Origin: Veillonella intestinalis
GTDB taxonomy: Bacteria; Bacillota; Negativicutes; Veillonellales; Veillonellaceae
Direction: 5' to 3'
Length of the DNA stretch: 64,000 nt
Assembly: GCF_943193155.1 (NCBI RefSeq)
Contig: NZ_CALPDB010000002.1
Span: 124,001 to 188,000 of the forward strand
Position numbers and translations under genes: made by a program. Shown here piece after piece: positions 34,901-44,189 of this stretch (positions within the stretch are counted from its first letter, which is position 1; every line of letters starts with the position of its first letter). Below the pieces are notes generated by a model that saw nothing but the letters and a program-made list of their open reading frames with translations, was not told the origin of the DNA and ran no database searches.

Positions 34901-35770
34901 AGTTATAAGTATCTTAAACTGAAAAGAATCGTTTTTACTAATTATAAACTTTATAATAGTCTCCCAATACGGTATCTCGTTAACATCATCAAGTACTAAT
35001 ATATACTTACCTGGTTGATCAAAATAATATGCTAAATCTTCTTCTATCAACTGATTAATAGGAAAAAAACAATATAATTTATAACCATTATCATTTGCAA
35101 ATTTATTAGCAAACGATAATGCTAATTGTGTTTTTCCAACACCTGCTTCTCCCGTTATTATAATGCAGTTATTCTTTTCAAAACTCTCCTCCAATTCCAA
35201 CAATTCACGCTCTCTCCCCAATACTTCTTTTACTAAAGGAGCCACAGATGCACCTTTATTATACAAATCTAAGAAATTATCTAGACATAAGATTTGATTT
35301 GAGTCAATAGCTATTCCTAAATACTCACGAACTAGCCAAGGATAATTATTAAATAAATCCTCAGTCAACTCATCAATACCAATCAATTTTAACTCTATGT
35401 TCTCATTTTTTAATTTTGTTCGGATCTTATTTTCAAATTCAATACTAATATTAGAACTGGTATGACAATAAATAATTTTACCAACCCTAATTTCATCTGA
35501 CAATGTTAAACACTTCTTTATATCATCTTCAATCTTCTTATTAATTCTTTCACGCTGTGTTGTATATTCTACTAATATATATAAATCAGCTATTTCAGAA
35601 TAAAAATAAGTATCCGGAGTCCCTTTAGTTGTTTTTCTACTGCCAGCTTGACTGCCAAGCGCATGCAAATTTTTATATCCTTTTAAAAATAAATATGAAT
35701 CACAAAGTTGTTGAAATGTTCCACCATCAAGAGCCATAATAGCTTGTTTTATTAATAACCGTCGTTCCAT
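31997..35770 (-). CDS. nSTAND3-type NTPase with N-terminal nuclease-like domain (candidate antiphage sensor)
   Basis: The 1257-aa protein has three parts. Residues about 1-150 resemble a PD-(D/E)XK nuclease: FQQLCDSYLFLKGY, GSQAGSRKTTKGTPD (Asp53) and YILVEYTTQ (Glu68, with Thr70 where Lys is usual). Residues about 150-420 are a STAND NTPase with the linker LGIAIDSNQILCLDNFLDLY typical of nSTAND3, Walker A GEAGVGKTQ (207-215), Walker B YILVLDDVN (256-264) and TVRKYA. The remaining 800 residues are a helical, Leu/Ile/Phe-rich solenoid, suited to sensing. Effector-STAND-sensor is the layout of Avs antiphage proteins. AT-rich sequence and position inside a surface-sugar region suggest transfer. 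Defence is inferred, not shown. Confidence 0.75.
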   Translation of the reverse strand: MERRLLIKQAIMALDGGTFQQLCDSYLFLKGYKNLHALGSQAGSRKTTKGTPDTYFYSEIADLYILVEYTTQRERINKKIEDDIKKCLTLSDEIRVGKIIYCHTSSNISIEFENKIRTKLKNENIELKLIGIDELTEDLFNNYPWLVREYLGIAIDSNQILCLDNFLDLYNKGASVAPLVKEVLGRERELLELEESFEKNNCIIITGEAGVGKTQLALSFANKFANDNGYKLYCFFPINQLIEEDLAYYFDQPGKYILVLDDVNEIPYWETIIKFIISKNDSFQFKILITVRKYAYEQFNDKINKWLISKKLNLRSLRDEEVITLLQSRLNIPDLYAITQIIELAKGNARIAMIGGLLLKQVGLEDIQTLESLISSYYTSFMPSCFDSDDTLIVAASVAYYKVLNLDRIDNVTLISDNLSISIERIKEIIQILVNNEILDKYSTFVKYSDQCLANYILKYAIIDREVINLNNLIENFYFTSKDPLIVVIKLLLNNFNTVDIRNRVFCSVKTVYKKLIKRFDTNREELKSYILMFSSIIYNEALLYVKKQIDIHCEENVELNLAELGNYRQIERIDLDLLKILGSLVDNSEIFENVIELFVLAFSKYPSFYPSFYHFCIRYFVNSENYKDLVIKRKAFLLKIEKQSEGWNNYNFTVLYLDIFIEFIRPESRFNRLVTPSLITSESISLSLDSYTEEFRNIMWENLKRICQVFNEKEGVMIKVNKILSESFSYSLNKYNDFLIFDFKYIKEILEGWFPLNCYDNCQLVYFMHKHLNLIGMNLIDNTNEYFNTRQFSLFTLFNPIIETTIRNIDKNKELIKTNIIKFISVEGTAGIEEFLLFINGIQLRSNNSLISNLIILFEVVYEFKPEIYREVVKLYLELGTPLNVHPKYIIQKFIEQYGEKETWDLISSMEYKDRGNWKFYFFELLPSNSINEVYLENLYQYLKGNEDLKCMHLYYRDLSMLKKFINIDKNIFDNVCQIVLSMLENNDIWLECYFSIFFNNLEKNFPNSIEELNLKSDILIGLFFRMLKVDSNFDNEGIIFKYILNIEPNFINQFIQYFKTEFIELTGYRRYNDDSLGVFFDYLLETGEYLNVISELFDEILLETNMFFHKAVDLFAFILRGSRACNKLEASKVEFLKYYIKINNNDVEKMRAIFSALYDFDDNVRILFFKEFLRYNNELETFRIILQRPSIYTYNTYNIIHKYENRIEMLKNLRDSQELRGLSFIQHRVCIDDEISMYEGMIDEERRDQFINSAL

Positions 35771-35906
35771 TTACACCTCTTCTATTTCAAATTCATAATC
35801 AAAAAACTACTTTGATTTATATATAAATTCCAAGTGACATATTTTTCCTATAACCCTACATTTAATTATTTCTCTAACACTTTATTATTTTCCTTTATTT
35901 CTCATA

Positions 35907-35935
35907 CACAAAAAGAGCAACCATAGCTGCTCTTT
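35907..35935 (-). terminator. Terminator after rmlB
   Basis: AAAGAGCA (35912-35919) pairs with TGCTCTTT (35928-35935); five T follow on the minus strand. It ends the polysaccharide cluster, so the STAND gene downstream should be transcribed separately. Confidence 0.78.
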
Positions 35936-35950
35936 CTTTCATTCATATTC

Positions 35951-36970
35951 TTATTTATCTCCATACATCGTTTCATAATAATGTTGATATTCACCACTAA
36001 TAATATCTTCCCACCATTCACGGTTATCTAAATACCACTGAATGGTCTTTTTAATGCCATCAGCAAATTTAGTTTCTGGTAACCAACCTAGCTCAGTATG
36101 AATTTTTGTCGGGTCAATAGCATAACGCATATCATGACCTTTACGATCTGTTACATAAGTAATTAAGTCTTCAGATTTGCCTAATTCCTTACAAATCAAT
36201 TTAACAATATCAATATTGGTCATTTCATTGTGACCACCAACATTGTATACTTCTCCTTCACGCCCCTTGTGAATGATTAAATCAATTGCTTTGCAATGGT
36301 CTTCAACATACAACCAATCCCGAACATTTTTACCATCACCATAAACTGGTAGCGGTTTATCATTCAAGGCATTAGCAATCATTAAAGGAATCAATTTTTC
36401 AGGGAAATGATATGGCCCATAGTTATTAGAAGAACGAGAAATTGTCACAGGTAAGCCATATGTCCTAAAATAGGCTAACACAAGTAAATCGGCACCTGCT
36501 TTAGAGCTACTATAGGGCGAACTTGTGTGCAATGGAGTTTCTTCAGTAAAGAATAAATCTGGTCTATCTAATGGCAAATCGCCATACACCTCATCAGTAG
36601 ATACTTGGTGGTAGCGCTTAATTCCAAATTTACGACACGCATCCATAAGAACAGCAGTCCCCATAATATTGGTTTCTAAGAAAATTCCTGAATTTTCGAT
36701 AGAGCGATCTACATGAGATTCAGCAGCAAAGTTAGCAACTATATCCGGCGTTTCTTCTACAAAAAGTTTCTCAATAGCTTCTCTATCACAAATATCAGCT
36801 TTTACAAAGCGGAAATTAGGATTGTCCATTACACTTTTTAATGTAGACAAATTCCCTGCATAGGTTAATTTATCCACACAGATAATACGGTGACTTGGAT
36901 AAGTATTTAGCATATGAAATATGAAGTTTGAGCCAATGAAGCCAGCACCGCCGGTTATTATGATATTCAT
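35951..36970 (-). CDS. rmlB: dTDP-glucose 4,6-dehydratase RmlB
   Basis: The 339-aa SDR enzyme makes dTDP-4-keto-6-deoxyglucose. Motifs: MNIIITGGAGFIGSNF (NAD-binding), ANFAAESHVDRSI, VSTDEVYGDLPLD (catalytic Asp-Glu), YSSSKAGAD (Tyr-Lys pair), SRSSNNYGPYHFPEKLIPL and RDWLYVEDHCKAI. I choose ATG 36968-36970; the ATG at 36988 adds MGCGRV, which is not typical. The other rml genes (A, C, D) are not in the window, so the fate of the product is open. Confidence 0.93.
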   Translation of the reverse strand: MNIIITGGAGFIGSNFIFHMLNTYPSHRIICVDKLTYAGNLSTLKSVMDNPNFRFVKADICDREAIEKLFVEETPDIVANFAAESHVDRSIENSGIFLETNIMGTAVLMDACRKFGIKRYHQVSTDEVYGDLPLDRPDLFFTEETPLHTSSPYSSSKAGADLLVLAYFRTYGLPVTISRSSNNYGPYHFPEKLIPLMIANALNDKPLPVYGDGKNVRDWLYVEDHCKAIDLIIHKGREGEVYNVGGHNEMTNIDIVKLICKELGKSEDLITYVTDRKGHDMRYAIDPTKIHTELGWLPETKFADGIKKTIQWYLDNREWWEDIISGEYQHYYETMYGDK

Positions 36971-37015
36971 AACTCTACCACATCCCAAACTACTATAATT
37001 ATTAACAATTAACCG

Positions 37016-38041
37016 TTACTTTTTGTTTATTAATTTTTTATCTATCATTTGATAAAATTTGTGCATTATTATTGCTAAAACCATCGTTATAACAAAACAG
37101 GCTATTAAATACAAATAATTATGCCCCTTAAAAACAGGTTTTAATATCATCATTGGAATTCTCATAAATATATATATTTCAAAGAGATATGTTCCTAAAA
37201 ACAACAACACTTTACTTCTAAATTCAAATTTCATTGTTAATAATAAAATCAATGCTACAAAGCTCAGTATCCAAATTTCATACACAATAAAATTTGCTTT
37301 ATATTGCCCTGACATTACAAAGATAACTACTAATAAACTAAATAAAACAGTATATTTAAAATTAGACTTTAAAAATACTTCAATTCGAATCTTAACCAAA
37401 CAGTAATACATACCAAAAACATAACAAAGCATAGTATCATACCACCAGGTAGGCTTTTTAGCAGATAATACATACATTTCTAATAAAACCAACACAAATA
37501 AAATACCTAGACGCTTATAATTATTTAAAGGTATAAAATTAAAAACTAGGTATGTCAAGCACCACATGGTTAAGATAGCAAAAATGTACCAATCAGAATT
37601 ACCTAAACTTTTATATGCAACGAAGGATTTTAATGTATGCTCTATTGTTGGGTACTTGCCATAAATAATCTGAATTATTAAATAAAAAAATACTGCTATA
37701 TCAAAATGAATAATTGTCTTTCCAATTCTCCCCCACGGAATAGCTTTTACATATAGTTCCCCTTTTTTCCTAATGGAATACATCATACCATATCCTGAAT
37801 AAAATAAAAAAGGTGCTACAATTAATTGTCCCATATAATTACGTAATAGCATATACGGTTTGTCAAATCCCCCATTCATTGTTGTATATGGAACAAAATG
37901 AGATAAAAATACTAATATAATAAATATACCATTTATTAATGTTGTGTTCTCTTTATTCAAATACCCCTGATTAAAGCTGTTTCCATAGAACTTATAATTC
38001 CCTACTATAAATAATACTATAATAAATAGACAATAAATCAT
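37016..38041 (-). CDS. Acyltransferase family 3 membrane protein
   Basis: The 341-aa protein has about ten hydrophobic helices and an N-terminal HF pair (ILVFLSHFVPY) at the place of the catalytic His of acyltransferase-3 proteins, followed by FLFYSGYGMMYSIRKKG, a family hallmark. It probably O-acetylates a sugar of the surface polymer. GAGGGATTAAGC precedes the ATG, overlapping the end of the upstream gene. The acyl group and target are unknown. Confidence 0.75.
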   Translation of the reverse strand: MIYCLFIIVLFIVGNYKFYGNSFNQGYLNKENTTLINGIFIILVFLSHFVPYTTMNGGFDKPYMLLRNYMGQLIVAPFLFYSGYGMMYSIRKKGELYVKAIPWGRIGKTIIHFDIAVFFYLIIQIIYGKYPTIEHTLKSFVAYKSLGNSDWYIFAILTMWCLTYLVFNFIPLNNYKRLGILFVLVLLEMYVLSAKKPTWWYDTMLCYVFGMYYCLVKIRIEVFLKSNFKYTVLFSLLVVIFVMSGQYKANFIVYEIWILSFVALILLLTMKFEFRSKVLLFLGTYLFEIYIFMRIPMMILKPVFKGHNYLYLIACFVITMVLAIIMHKFYQMIDKKLINKK

Positions 38042-38043
38042 GC

Positions 38044-39591
38044 TTAATCCCTCAAATTAATAATTTCGTTATAAATTCTTTCACAATTATTCCTATCATT
38101 ATAAGCAAAAAAACTATCTATTCTTTTTTTGTATTTATCTTTCAATACACAATTAGCTTCCATATATTCTATTAGTCGATTAACCGTATCATCCAAAGTG
38201 TATTCTACTTCCCCAAAACCATCTCGCTCATAATCAAAATAGCCTTGATCATATACTTGTCCTGAAAAAAATGTTTCTTTATCAAACTGAGTATATACTA
38301 CGGGCTTTCTTAAATATGCAAAATCAAATGCAACAGAAGAATAGTCAGTCAATATTAAACTACTAGTAGAAAAAATATCACGATATTTTGTATTAATGCT
38401 ACAAAATTCTACATAACTATTTTTTTTAAACCAATCTATATACGCAATTAAATTTGGATGTGGCATAAACCGAATTTTATACTTTAATTTCTTTGCTATA
38501 TCAATTAGTCTTGCATCATTAATTAAGCTATTATAAAAAATAAAGAAGTCTGATTCTTTAAAATTTTCAGAATATCGCTTAACTCCATCTATCACATCAC
38601 TAGCATTAGTATTTTTATCTACTAAACTGCTTCTCCAAGTTGGCATTATAGTTATTATGTTTTCAGCTTTATCTAACAACCGATCATATCTTGCTAAGCC
38701 GGTAAGCTTAACAACGCTTTGATTATAAAAATATTTTCCATTAACTATTGAGTTATACTCTGGTAAAGCACTTGTTACAAATATATCTAAATTTTTAGCA
38801 TATCTATTCAACCAGCCTGACAAATCATCTTTAATAATGCCATGTTGTAGGAATACCTGTTTTTTCTTCATAAGAATATCTCTATAAAACTGTTCAATTC
38901 CAAAAAACGGATTAGACACAAAATCATCACCAGCTGCTGAAATCCATTTATCTGCTAATAAATGATACAGCTTATGTTTCCATGACCTATACTGTAAAAC
39001 TTTCCCTATTTGAGATACAGAGTCAAAATCTAAGCTATCTTTATGAAGAACAAAATATGCGTTTACTGGCTTACTATTTTCATTAATGAACTTAAACAAA
39101 GCTTCCCCATTATCATCTGCCTTATTAATTCGGTCAGAAATTAACCATATTTCTTTTCTAAAAAATGGCTTAATAATATGATATAAACATCTTGCCACTG
39201 CCGCTTTTTTACCAGCTTCCCCATGATATATTAAATATTCTTTTAGTAATTTTACTTCTTTAATCAATTGACCAAATATCGTTTTTTTAGTTACAATTAA
39301 ATTATTATTTTTTATTTGAACTATATAATCATTTACACTAGCGTACGCGTTTCTAAATTTTTTTACAACAGGAAAAAACTTGCCAGCAACTAAATTCGTT
39401 CTCTTTATATATTCAAAACCTACTTTATCATATATACCGACAAATAATGAAGAACTTGTATTAAATTCATCTAAAGATATAATTCCTTTATAACCAATTT
39501 TATACGCAATTAATTCGTTTAAGCAATAAACTGGTATAACGCGCTCAACTACAGGATAGCATTTTAAATAAGATGCATTAACCTTTACATA
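38044..39591 (-). pseudogene. TagF-like glycerophosphotransferase domain, cut off from its GT2 half by TAG
   Basis: These 515 codons are open from directly after the TAG at 39592-39594, in the same frame as the GT2 gene upstream, but hold no start codon or ribosome site before a TTG at 39267. The C-terminal domain is a CDP-glycerol:glycerophosphate glycerophosphotransferase: VFLQHGIIKDDLSGWLNRYA, FVTSALPEYNSIV, GLARYDRLL, IITIMPTWRSSL and LTDYSSVAFDFAYLRKPVVY. Residues 1-110 bridge to the GT2 part (VKVNASYLKCYPVVER on). GT2-TagF fusions are common, so this is best read as one gene of about 903 codons with a nonsense codon. Without readthrough, only a TTG-started fragment could be made. Confidence 0.8.
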
Positions 39592-40755
39592 CTACTCATA
39601 AGGAATATCATTCGTATCTCCTATGTACGTATTTAAAAGTTCCACACAAACTGAATCACTATCAAATGATAAAAACTCCAACTTAGTTTGACATCTACCA
39701 AGCTTTATAATCAATTGTTGATTTAAATATAGAGCATATTCACCACTTCTATCTATAGCGAGTTTTAAATCTTCTCCATATTTCTTCTTTAATAAAAAAC
39801 TCTTATGTTCAGGATATAGATTACGTTGTGCTAAAATAATCTCATCATCAATATAGTCCAATGTTCCCAAAAGTTTATTTAAAAACTCATCAGACGCTTT
39901 TATTCCTAATACATTGACTATTTGAGTATAATCTGTTTTAAATCGCCACTGTAAATCATACATTAAAGCATATTGAATAAACCAAGGAATTGGCTGCTTT
40001 TTATTCACATAATAATTTATTAAGCTATAAGTAAAGTTTTCTAAATAAGGTGTATACCAATCAGCATTCGTCCCACTCTTTTGAATTGCTGAGCTTTCAC
40101 CTGTTAGTCTCTTTCTATAATAATATTTTCCTTCAGCAAGAACCCCAAGAGTTTGTTTTTTACCTAAAATTTCTAAACAAACTTTAGCATCTTCTGCATA
40201 CTTTAAATTAGCGTCAAAATTTATATCTTTTGCATCTTCATACTTAATAAATGCTGAGGATAAACTTAATTGTATATAATTATAAACAATTGATAAATCA
40301 ACAACACGTGTGCCTTTATCAAACTTATAATTTAATAAATGACTCCCTGTTTGTCCATCAAAAAACTCTATCGGTAATGATACTACATCTGTTAACGTAT
40401 AGTTTTCATCAAAGAATTCACCAACTAAACGAAGTGTGCTACCTTCTAATTTATCATCACTATCTAAAAAGTTTACATATTTTCCTTTAATATATTGTAA
40501 CCCTTCATTTCTAGCTGTAGAAACGCCACCATTCTCTTTATGTATAACTTCAATATTCTCAGGATATAATTTACCATATTGATCACAAATCGCCCCTGAA
40601 GAATCACTTGATCCATCATCAACTAATATTAGTTGAACATGCTCATTAAATCCTATATCTTGAGAGATTACACTATCTATAGCTTCACGTAAAAATTGCT
40701 CAACATTATACACAGCCATAACAATAGAAAATTTAAATTTATAGCTAGTTTCCAT
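39592..40755 (-). CDS. GT2 domain of a split GT2-TagF protein
   Basis: The 387 residues up to the TAG contain a GT-A domain: FSIVMAVYNVEQFLREAIDS, LILVDDGSSDSSG, ENGGVSTARNEGL, NFLDSDDKLE (DXD-like) and later YYRKRLTGESSA, then a linker ending NTYIGDTNDIPYE. GGAGTATGCATAAG precedes the ATG. The fragment could act alone as a glycosyltransferase, because the catalytic domain is complete. With the downstream TagF domain it would build a glycerol- or ribitol-phosphate polymer on a lipid carrier. See the 38044-39591 entry for the frame continuity. Confidence 0.85.
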   Translation of the reverse strand: METSYKFKFSIVMAVYNVEQFLREAIDSVISQDIGFNEHVQLILVDDGSSDSSGAICDQYGKLYPENIEVIHKENGGVSTARNEGLQYIKGKYVNFLDSDDKLEGSTLRLVGEFFDENYTLTDVVSLPIEFFDGQTGSHLLNYKFDKGTRVVDLSIVYNYIQLSLSSAFIKYEDAKDINFDANLKYAEDAKVCLEILGKKQTLGVLAEGKYYYRKRLTGESSAIQKSGTNADWYTPYLENFTYSLINYYVNKKQPIPWFIQYALMYDLQWRFKTDYTQIVNVLGIKASDEFLNKLLGTLDYIDDEIILAQRNLYPEHKSFLLKKKYGEDLKLAIDRSGEYALYLNQQLIIKLGRCQTKLEFLSFDSDSVCVELLNTYIGDTNDIPYE

Positions 40756-40795
40756 TCTTATGCATACTCCTCAATGAAATCCAAAAATAACAATT

Positions 40796-41545
40796 TTAAA
40801 TTTTTAATTTACCATCTAAAAAACTTTGATACTCATTACAAATATTCTCAACTTCACTACCAAAGGTAATTTGCTTCCCCTTGTGAAGCCATAAAATTTT
40901 ATTACACATTGAACGCACTTGATTTAGTGAATGTGATACTAAAATTGTAGTCGCGCCACTATCTATAATCTGACGCATTTTTTTCTCACTCTTCTTCCGA
41001 AAAGACCCATCACCAACTGAAAGAACTTCATCTAAAATCAAAATATCAGGTTTTACCATTGACGCTATAGAGAAGGCCAATCTTGACTTCATACCAGATG
41101 ACAGATGTTTAAAAGCTCTATCTTCAAACTCTTGTAACTCAGAAAAAGCGATAATATCTCTATATGTTTCATCCATAAACTTTTTAGTATAGCCTAATAA
41201 CGCCCCACGCAGGTAAGTATTTTCTCGAACTGTTAAATCTCCATCAAAGCCACTGGCTAATTCAAGTAACGCTGCAATAGTTCCGTTTCGAGTTACACTG
41301 CCTTCCGAAGGTCTCATAATGCCAGATACAGCTTTAAGTAACGTGGATTTCCCTGCTCCATTACTACCTATGATACCGAGCATATCGCCTTGCTCTAAAG
41401 AAAAAGAAATATTTTTATTAGCCCAAAACTCTTGAATGGAATAGTTTCCTTTTAATCGTCTAATCACATATTCCTTTAACCCTATATTTTTAAAATCACC
41501 AGTTACATACTTTATTGAAACATTTTCTACTTTTAATATGGACAT
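40796..41545 (-). CDS. Polysaccharide ABC exporter ATPase (Wzt/TagH-like)
   Basis: The 249-aa protein has GSNGAGKSTLLK (Walker A), FSSGMKSRLAFSIASMVKPDILILDEVLSVGD-type signature and Walker B (key LSSGMKSR, DILILDEV), the pattern of O-antigen, capsule and teichoic-acid exporters. It lacks the C-terminal carbohydrate-binding domain of long Wzt proteins. It pairs with the permease 7 bases upstream and exports the finished lipid-linked polymer across the inner membrane. Confidence 0.92.
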   Translation of the reverse strand: MSILKVENVSIKYVTGDFKNIGLKEYVIRRLKGNYSIQEFWANKNISFSLEQGDMLGIIGSNGAGKSTLLKAVSGIMRPSEGSVTRNGTIAALLELASGFDGDLTVRENTYLRGALLGYTKKFMDETYRDIIAFSELQEFEDRAFKHLSSGMKSRLAFSIASMVKPDILILDEVLSVGDGSFRKKSEKKMRQIIDSGATTILVSHSLNQVRSMCNKILWLHKGKQITFGSEVENICNEYQSFLDGKLKI

Positions 41546-41552
41546 AACAACC

Positions 41553-42338
41553 TCAAATATAATATAAAAATTTATAATTATATTTCTTATAAATAAAACT
41601 TCCTATACCAAAAAGTAAGATAGCATAAAATGCTAACAACAAATGAACTCTCATATCTGGAATAGCATTATTAATAACTATACTTCTAAAATAGGTAATA
41701 CAAACAAAAATAGGGTTTGCATAGAATACAGTTTGAACTTTTAAAGACATACCATCAATACTATAAAAAATAGCTGATCCATACATAACAACTTGTGTAA
41801 ATAAACGATATAAATATTGAATGTCTCTAAAAAATATAAATAAGGCTGATAAAATTAAACCAATTCCTACATTAATAAAAATTAAACACATAATTGGATA
41901 AGCTAATAATAAGAATTTCCAAGTAAAAGGTATCCCATCAACAAACACAAATATGAAATAAATTACCAATATAATAAAAAAATTTATAAGAGCAGATACA
42001 TTTTTAGAAAATAAGAACAAATATTTAGGAACATTAATTTTACTAAAAATATTAGAATTACTCATTAATGCGCTCATGCCTTCATTTGTAGATTCTGTAT
42101 AGTAGTTAAAAATAACTTGTCCACTAAATAAGTAAATAATATAATGTTCTGTACTTCGTCCAAAAAATTGTCCAAATATTACAGCAAGAACTGCTAACAT
42201 AAACAGTGGTGATAATATACTCCATACCATCCCTAAAACAGCCCTTTTATATTTCTGCTTAAAATCCCTTTTTACTAGTTCTGAAAACAGAAATTGGTAT
42301 TGATAATACCTTAATTTTAACCCATAAAATAACTTCAT
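41553..42338 (-). CDS. Polysaccharide ABC exporter permease (Wzm/TagG-like)
   Basis: The 261-aa ABC-2 membrane protein has six helices and the family start LFSELVKRDFKQKYKRAVLG followed by WSILSPLFMLAVLAVIFG. YLFSGQVIFNYYTEST and FFRDIQYLYRLFTQVV are also typical. It forms the channel for the ATPase encoded next. ABC-type export implies that the polymer is finished in the cytoplasm before transport. Confidence 0.92.
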   Translation of the reverse strand: MKLFYGLKLRYYQYQFLFSELVKRDFKQKYKRAVLGMVWSILSPLFMLAVLAVIFGQFFGRSTEHYIIYLFSGQVIFNYYTESTNEGMSALMSNSNIFSKINVPKYLFLFSKNVSALINFFIILVIYFIFVFVDGIPFTWKFLLLAYPIMCLIFINVGIGLILSALFIFFRDIQYLYRLFTQVVMYGSAIFYSIDGMSLKVQTVFYANPIFVCITYFRSIVINNAIPDMRVHLLLAFYAILLFGIGSFIYKKYNYKFLYYI

Positions 42339-42406
42339 AAATTATTCCCCTACTTATCTAAGTATCATTTGCTATGATTCATTTTTAATAAGATTCTACT
42401 AAAATT

Positions 42407-43378
42407 TCATAAATATTTTTCTTTTAGTTGTTTAACTCGTACGGCCACTTCTAGTAAATTTAACTGTACAAGTTTACATTTTACCCGAAACTTCCAATCA
42501 ACAGTCTCTAATTTATTAATTTTATCATAATATCGATTTAACTCTTTTTTTAAGTCCATATATCTATATTTATATTCTAATTTAATAGATGAATTCACCA
42601 TGAAATATTGAATCATAAATCCCAAAACTTGAGATATATAGCCAATAACACTAGATTCATAGCCTAAACGCTTTAGATATACATACCTATCATGTGCTAC
42701 CAAACAGCACTGATAACTTTTTTCTAAATTTATCTCCGTAACTAAACTACACTCTCTATAAACATAATAATATAAAGGTTTATGCATATAATATAAAGTT
42801 TGAGCTTTTTCAATCAGTAAATGAATAACAGCAAAATCTTCCATACAAGTTATATCTTCTGGGAATTTAATATTTTTATAAAGCTCTCTACGTATAATTT
42901 TATGCCATAACTGGCTTTGAATAATCTGATCTTCACCGATATCCTTCAAAAGTTGCTCTTTTTCTAATTTGCAATCCTCATTTCTATAAGACCATATTTT
43001 TTCAAAATTATGTTTCAATAAAACATAATCATATATCAATATATCAACGGACTGCTCTTCTAAGGTTGGTAAAATAGATATCCCCCACTCCGAATCAAGA
43101 TAATCATCTGGGTCAACCCAACTAATATACTCCCCTTTAGCCATTTTAAGGCCTTGATTTCTAGCTGCTGAGACACCTCTATTATTTTCATGAATTACTT
43201 TAATAGCATCATATTTAGATGCATATTCATTACAAATTTCTCCACTTTTGTCAGTAGATCCATCGTTAACTATAATAATTTCCATTCTTGAATCTAATTG
43301 AACTAATATAGAATCTAAGCATCGTTTTATATATGGCTCTACATTATAGACAGGAATAATTATCGATAGCAAGTACAT
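42407..43378 (-). CDS. GT2 family glycosyltransferase
   Basis: The 323-aa protein begins LLSIIIPVYNVEPYIKRCLDS, with IIVNDGSTDKSGE, ENNRGVSAARNQGL and YISWVDPDDYLDSEWG, a full GT-A catalytic core of about 120 residues; the remaining part is helical. It has no membrane anchor apart from short hydrophobic stretches. The donor sugar is unknown. It lies 3 bases before the next GT2 gene in the polymer cluster. Confidence 0.88.
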   Translation of the reverse strand: MYLLSIIIPVYNVEPYIKRCLDSILVQLDSRMEIIIVNDGSTDKSGEICNEYASKYDAIKVIHENNRGVSAARNQGLKMAKGEYISWVDPDDYLDSEWGISILPTLEEQSVDILIYDYVLLKHNFEKIWSYRNEDCKLEKEQLLKDIGEDQIIQSQLWHKIIRRELYKNIKFPEDITCMEDFAVIHLLIEKAQTLYYMHKPLYYYVYRECSLVTEINLEKSYQCCLVAHDRYVYLKRLGYESSVIGYISQVLGFMIQYFMVNSSIKLEYKYRYMDLKKELNRYYDKINKLETVDWKFRVKCKLVQLNLLEVAVRVKQLKEKYL

Positions 43379-43380
43379 TA

Positions 43381-44187
43381 TTAACCTCTTTTATATTGTT
43401 GTTTCTTAATATTTTTAAATATAAATTGTGGTATTAGTCCCAAGATTATAGGCTTTGCAACGTATGGTAATCCCTTTAACAAAATGTGATTTTTCTTATA
43501 ACCATGCCATCTAACAACAGCTTCACTAATACGATCTTTCATTGGACGGTATTTTTTACTTCCATTCTCTACATAATAGTCTAATAAAGGTACTTGAATA
43601 TTATATCCCAATAAGCCTTTACTATATAAATCCATCACTAAAGTATAATCTTCACACCTACGATTAATTTTATCCGTGACATATCCACCAAAATTCTCGA
43701 ATACATTTTTTCGAAAAACCATACTAGGATGTATAAATGGTATATTCCATAAAAAATCCTGAACGGTTGGTCTTTCAGGCATATGTAAATATCCCCATAT
43801 ACCTTCTTCATTATAAACATTAGCACAGCTTCCTACAAAACTATACTGAAGATTTTTATCTAAAAACTCAATTTGCCTTTCTAATCTTTCTGGATGTGCA
43901 ATATCATCATCATCCATACGAGCAATATACATCCCTTGAGCAATCTTTATAGCACGATTTAGTGCACCTGCTAATCCTAAATTCACATTATTTTTAATTA
44001 TCTTTATGCGATTATCATTGGAAGAAAATTTTTCTATAATCTCATATGAATCATCTGTTGAAGCATCATCACATATAATAAACTCCCAATCTGTAAAAGT
44101 TTGAGCTTGTATTGACTCAATACTTCTACATAAACTTCTTTTATTTTTACTATTATAAACCCCCATAATAATTGATACTTTTGACAT
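43381..44187 (-). CDS. GT2 family glycosyltransferase
   Basis: The 268-aa protein begins MSKVSIIMGVYNSKNKRSLC and contains IICDDASTDDSYEI, NVNLGLAGALNRAIK and ARMDDDDIAHPERLERQ (metal site). FIHPSMVFRKNVFENFGGY is typical of the branch that includes AmsE-like enzymes. ATG 44185-44187 lies two bases after the previous stop, with GGGGGTG upstream; a GTG at 44199 would overlap that gene. Confidence 0.88.
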   Translation of the reverse strand: MSKVSIIMGVYNSKNKRSLCRSIESIQAQTFTDWEFIICDDASTDDSYEIIEKFSSNDNRIKIIKNNVNLGLAGALNRAIKIAQGMYIARMDDDDIAHPERLERQIEFLDKNLQYSFVGSCANVYNEEGIWGYLHMPERPTVQDFLWNIPFIHPSMVFRKNVFENFGGYVTDKINRRCEDYTLVMDLYSKGLLGYNIQVPLLDYYVENGSKKYRPMKDRISEAVVRWHGYKKNHILLKGLPYVAKPIILGLIPQFIFKNIKKQQYKRG

Positions 44188-44189
44188 TT

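Noticed and set aside
31997-35770. Type II or IV restriction enzyme
   Set aside because: No methyltransferase is near, and the STAND module with long helical tail fits an NTPase sensor better.
39268-39591. Noncoding gap between the GT2 and TagF parts
   Set aside because: The frame is open throughout and reads as protein, so the gap is the middle of one interrupted gene.
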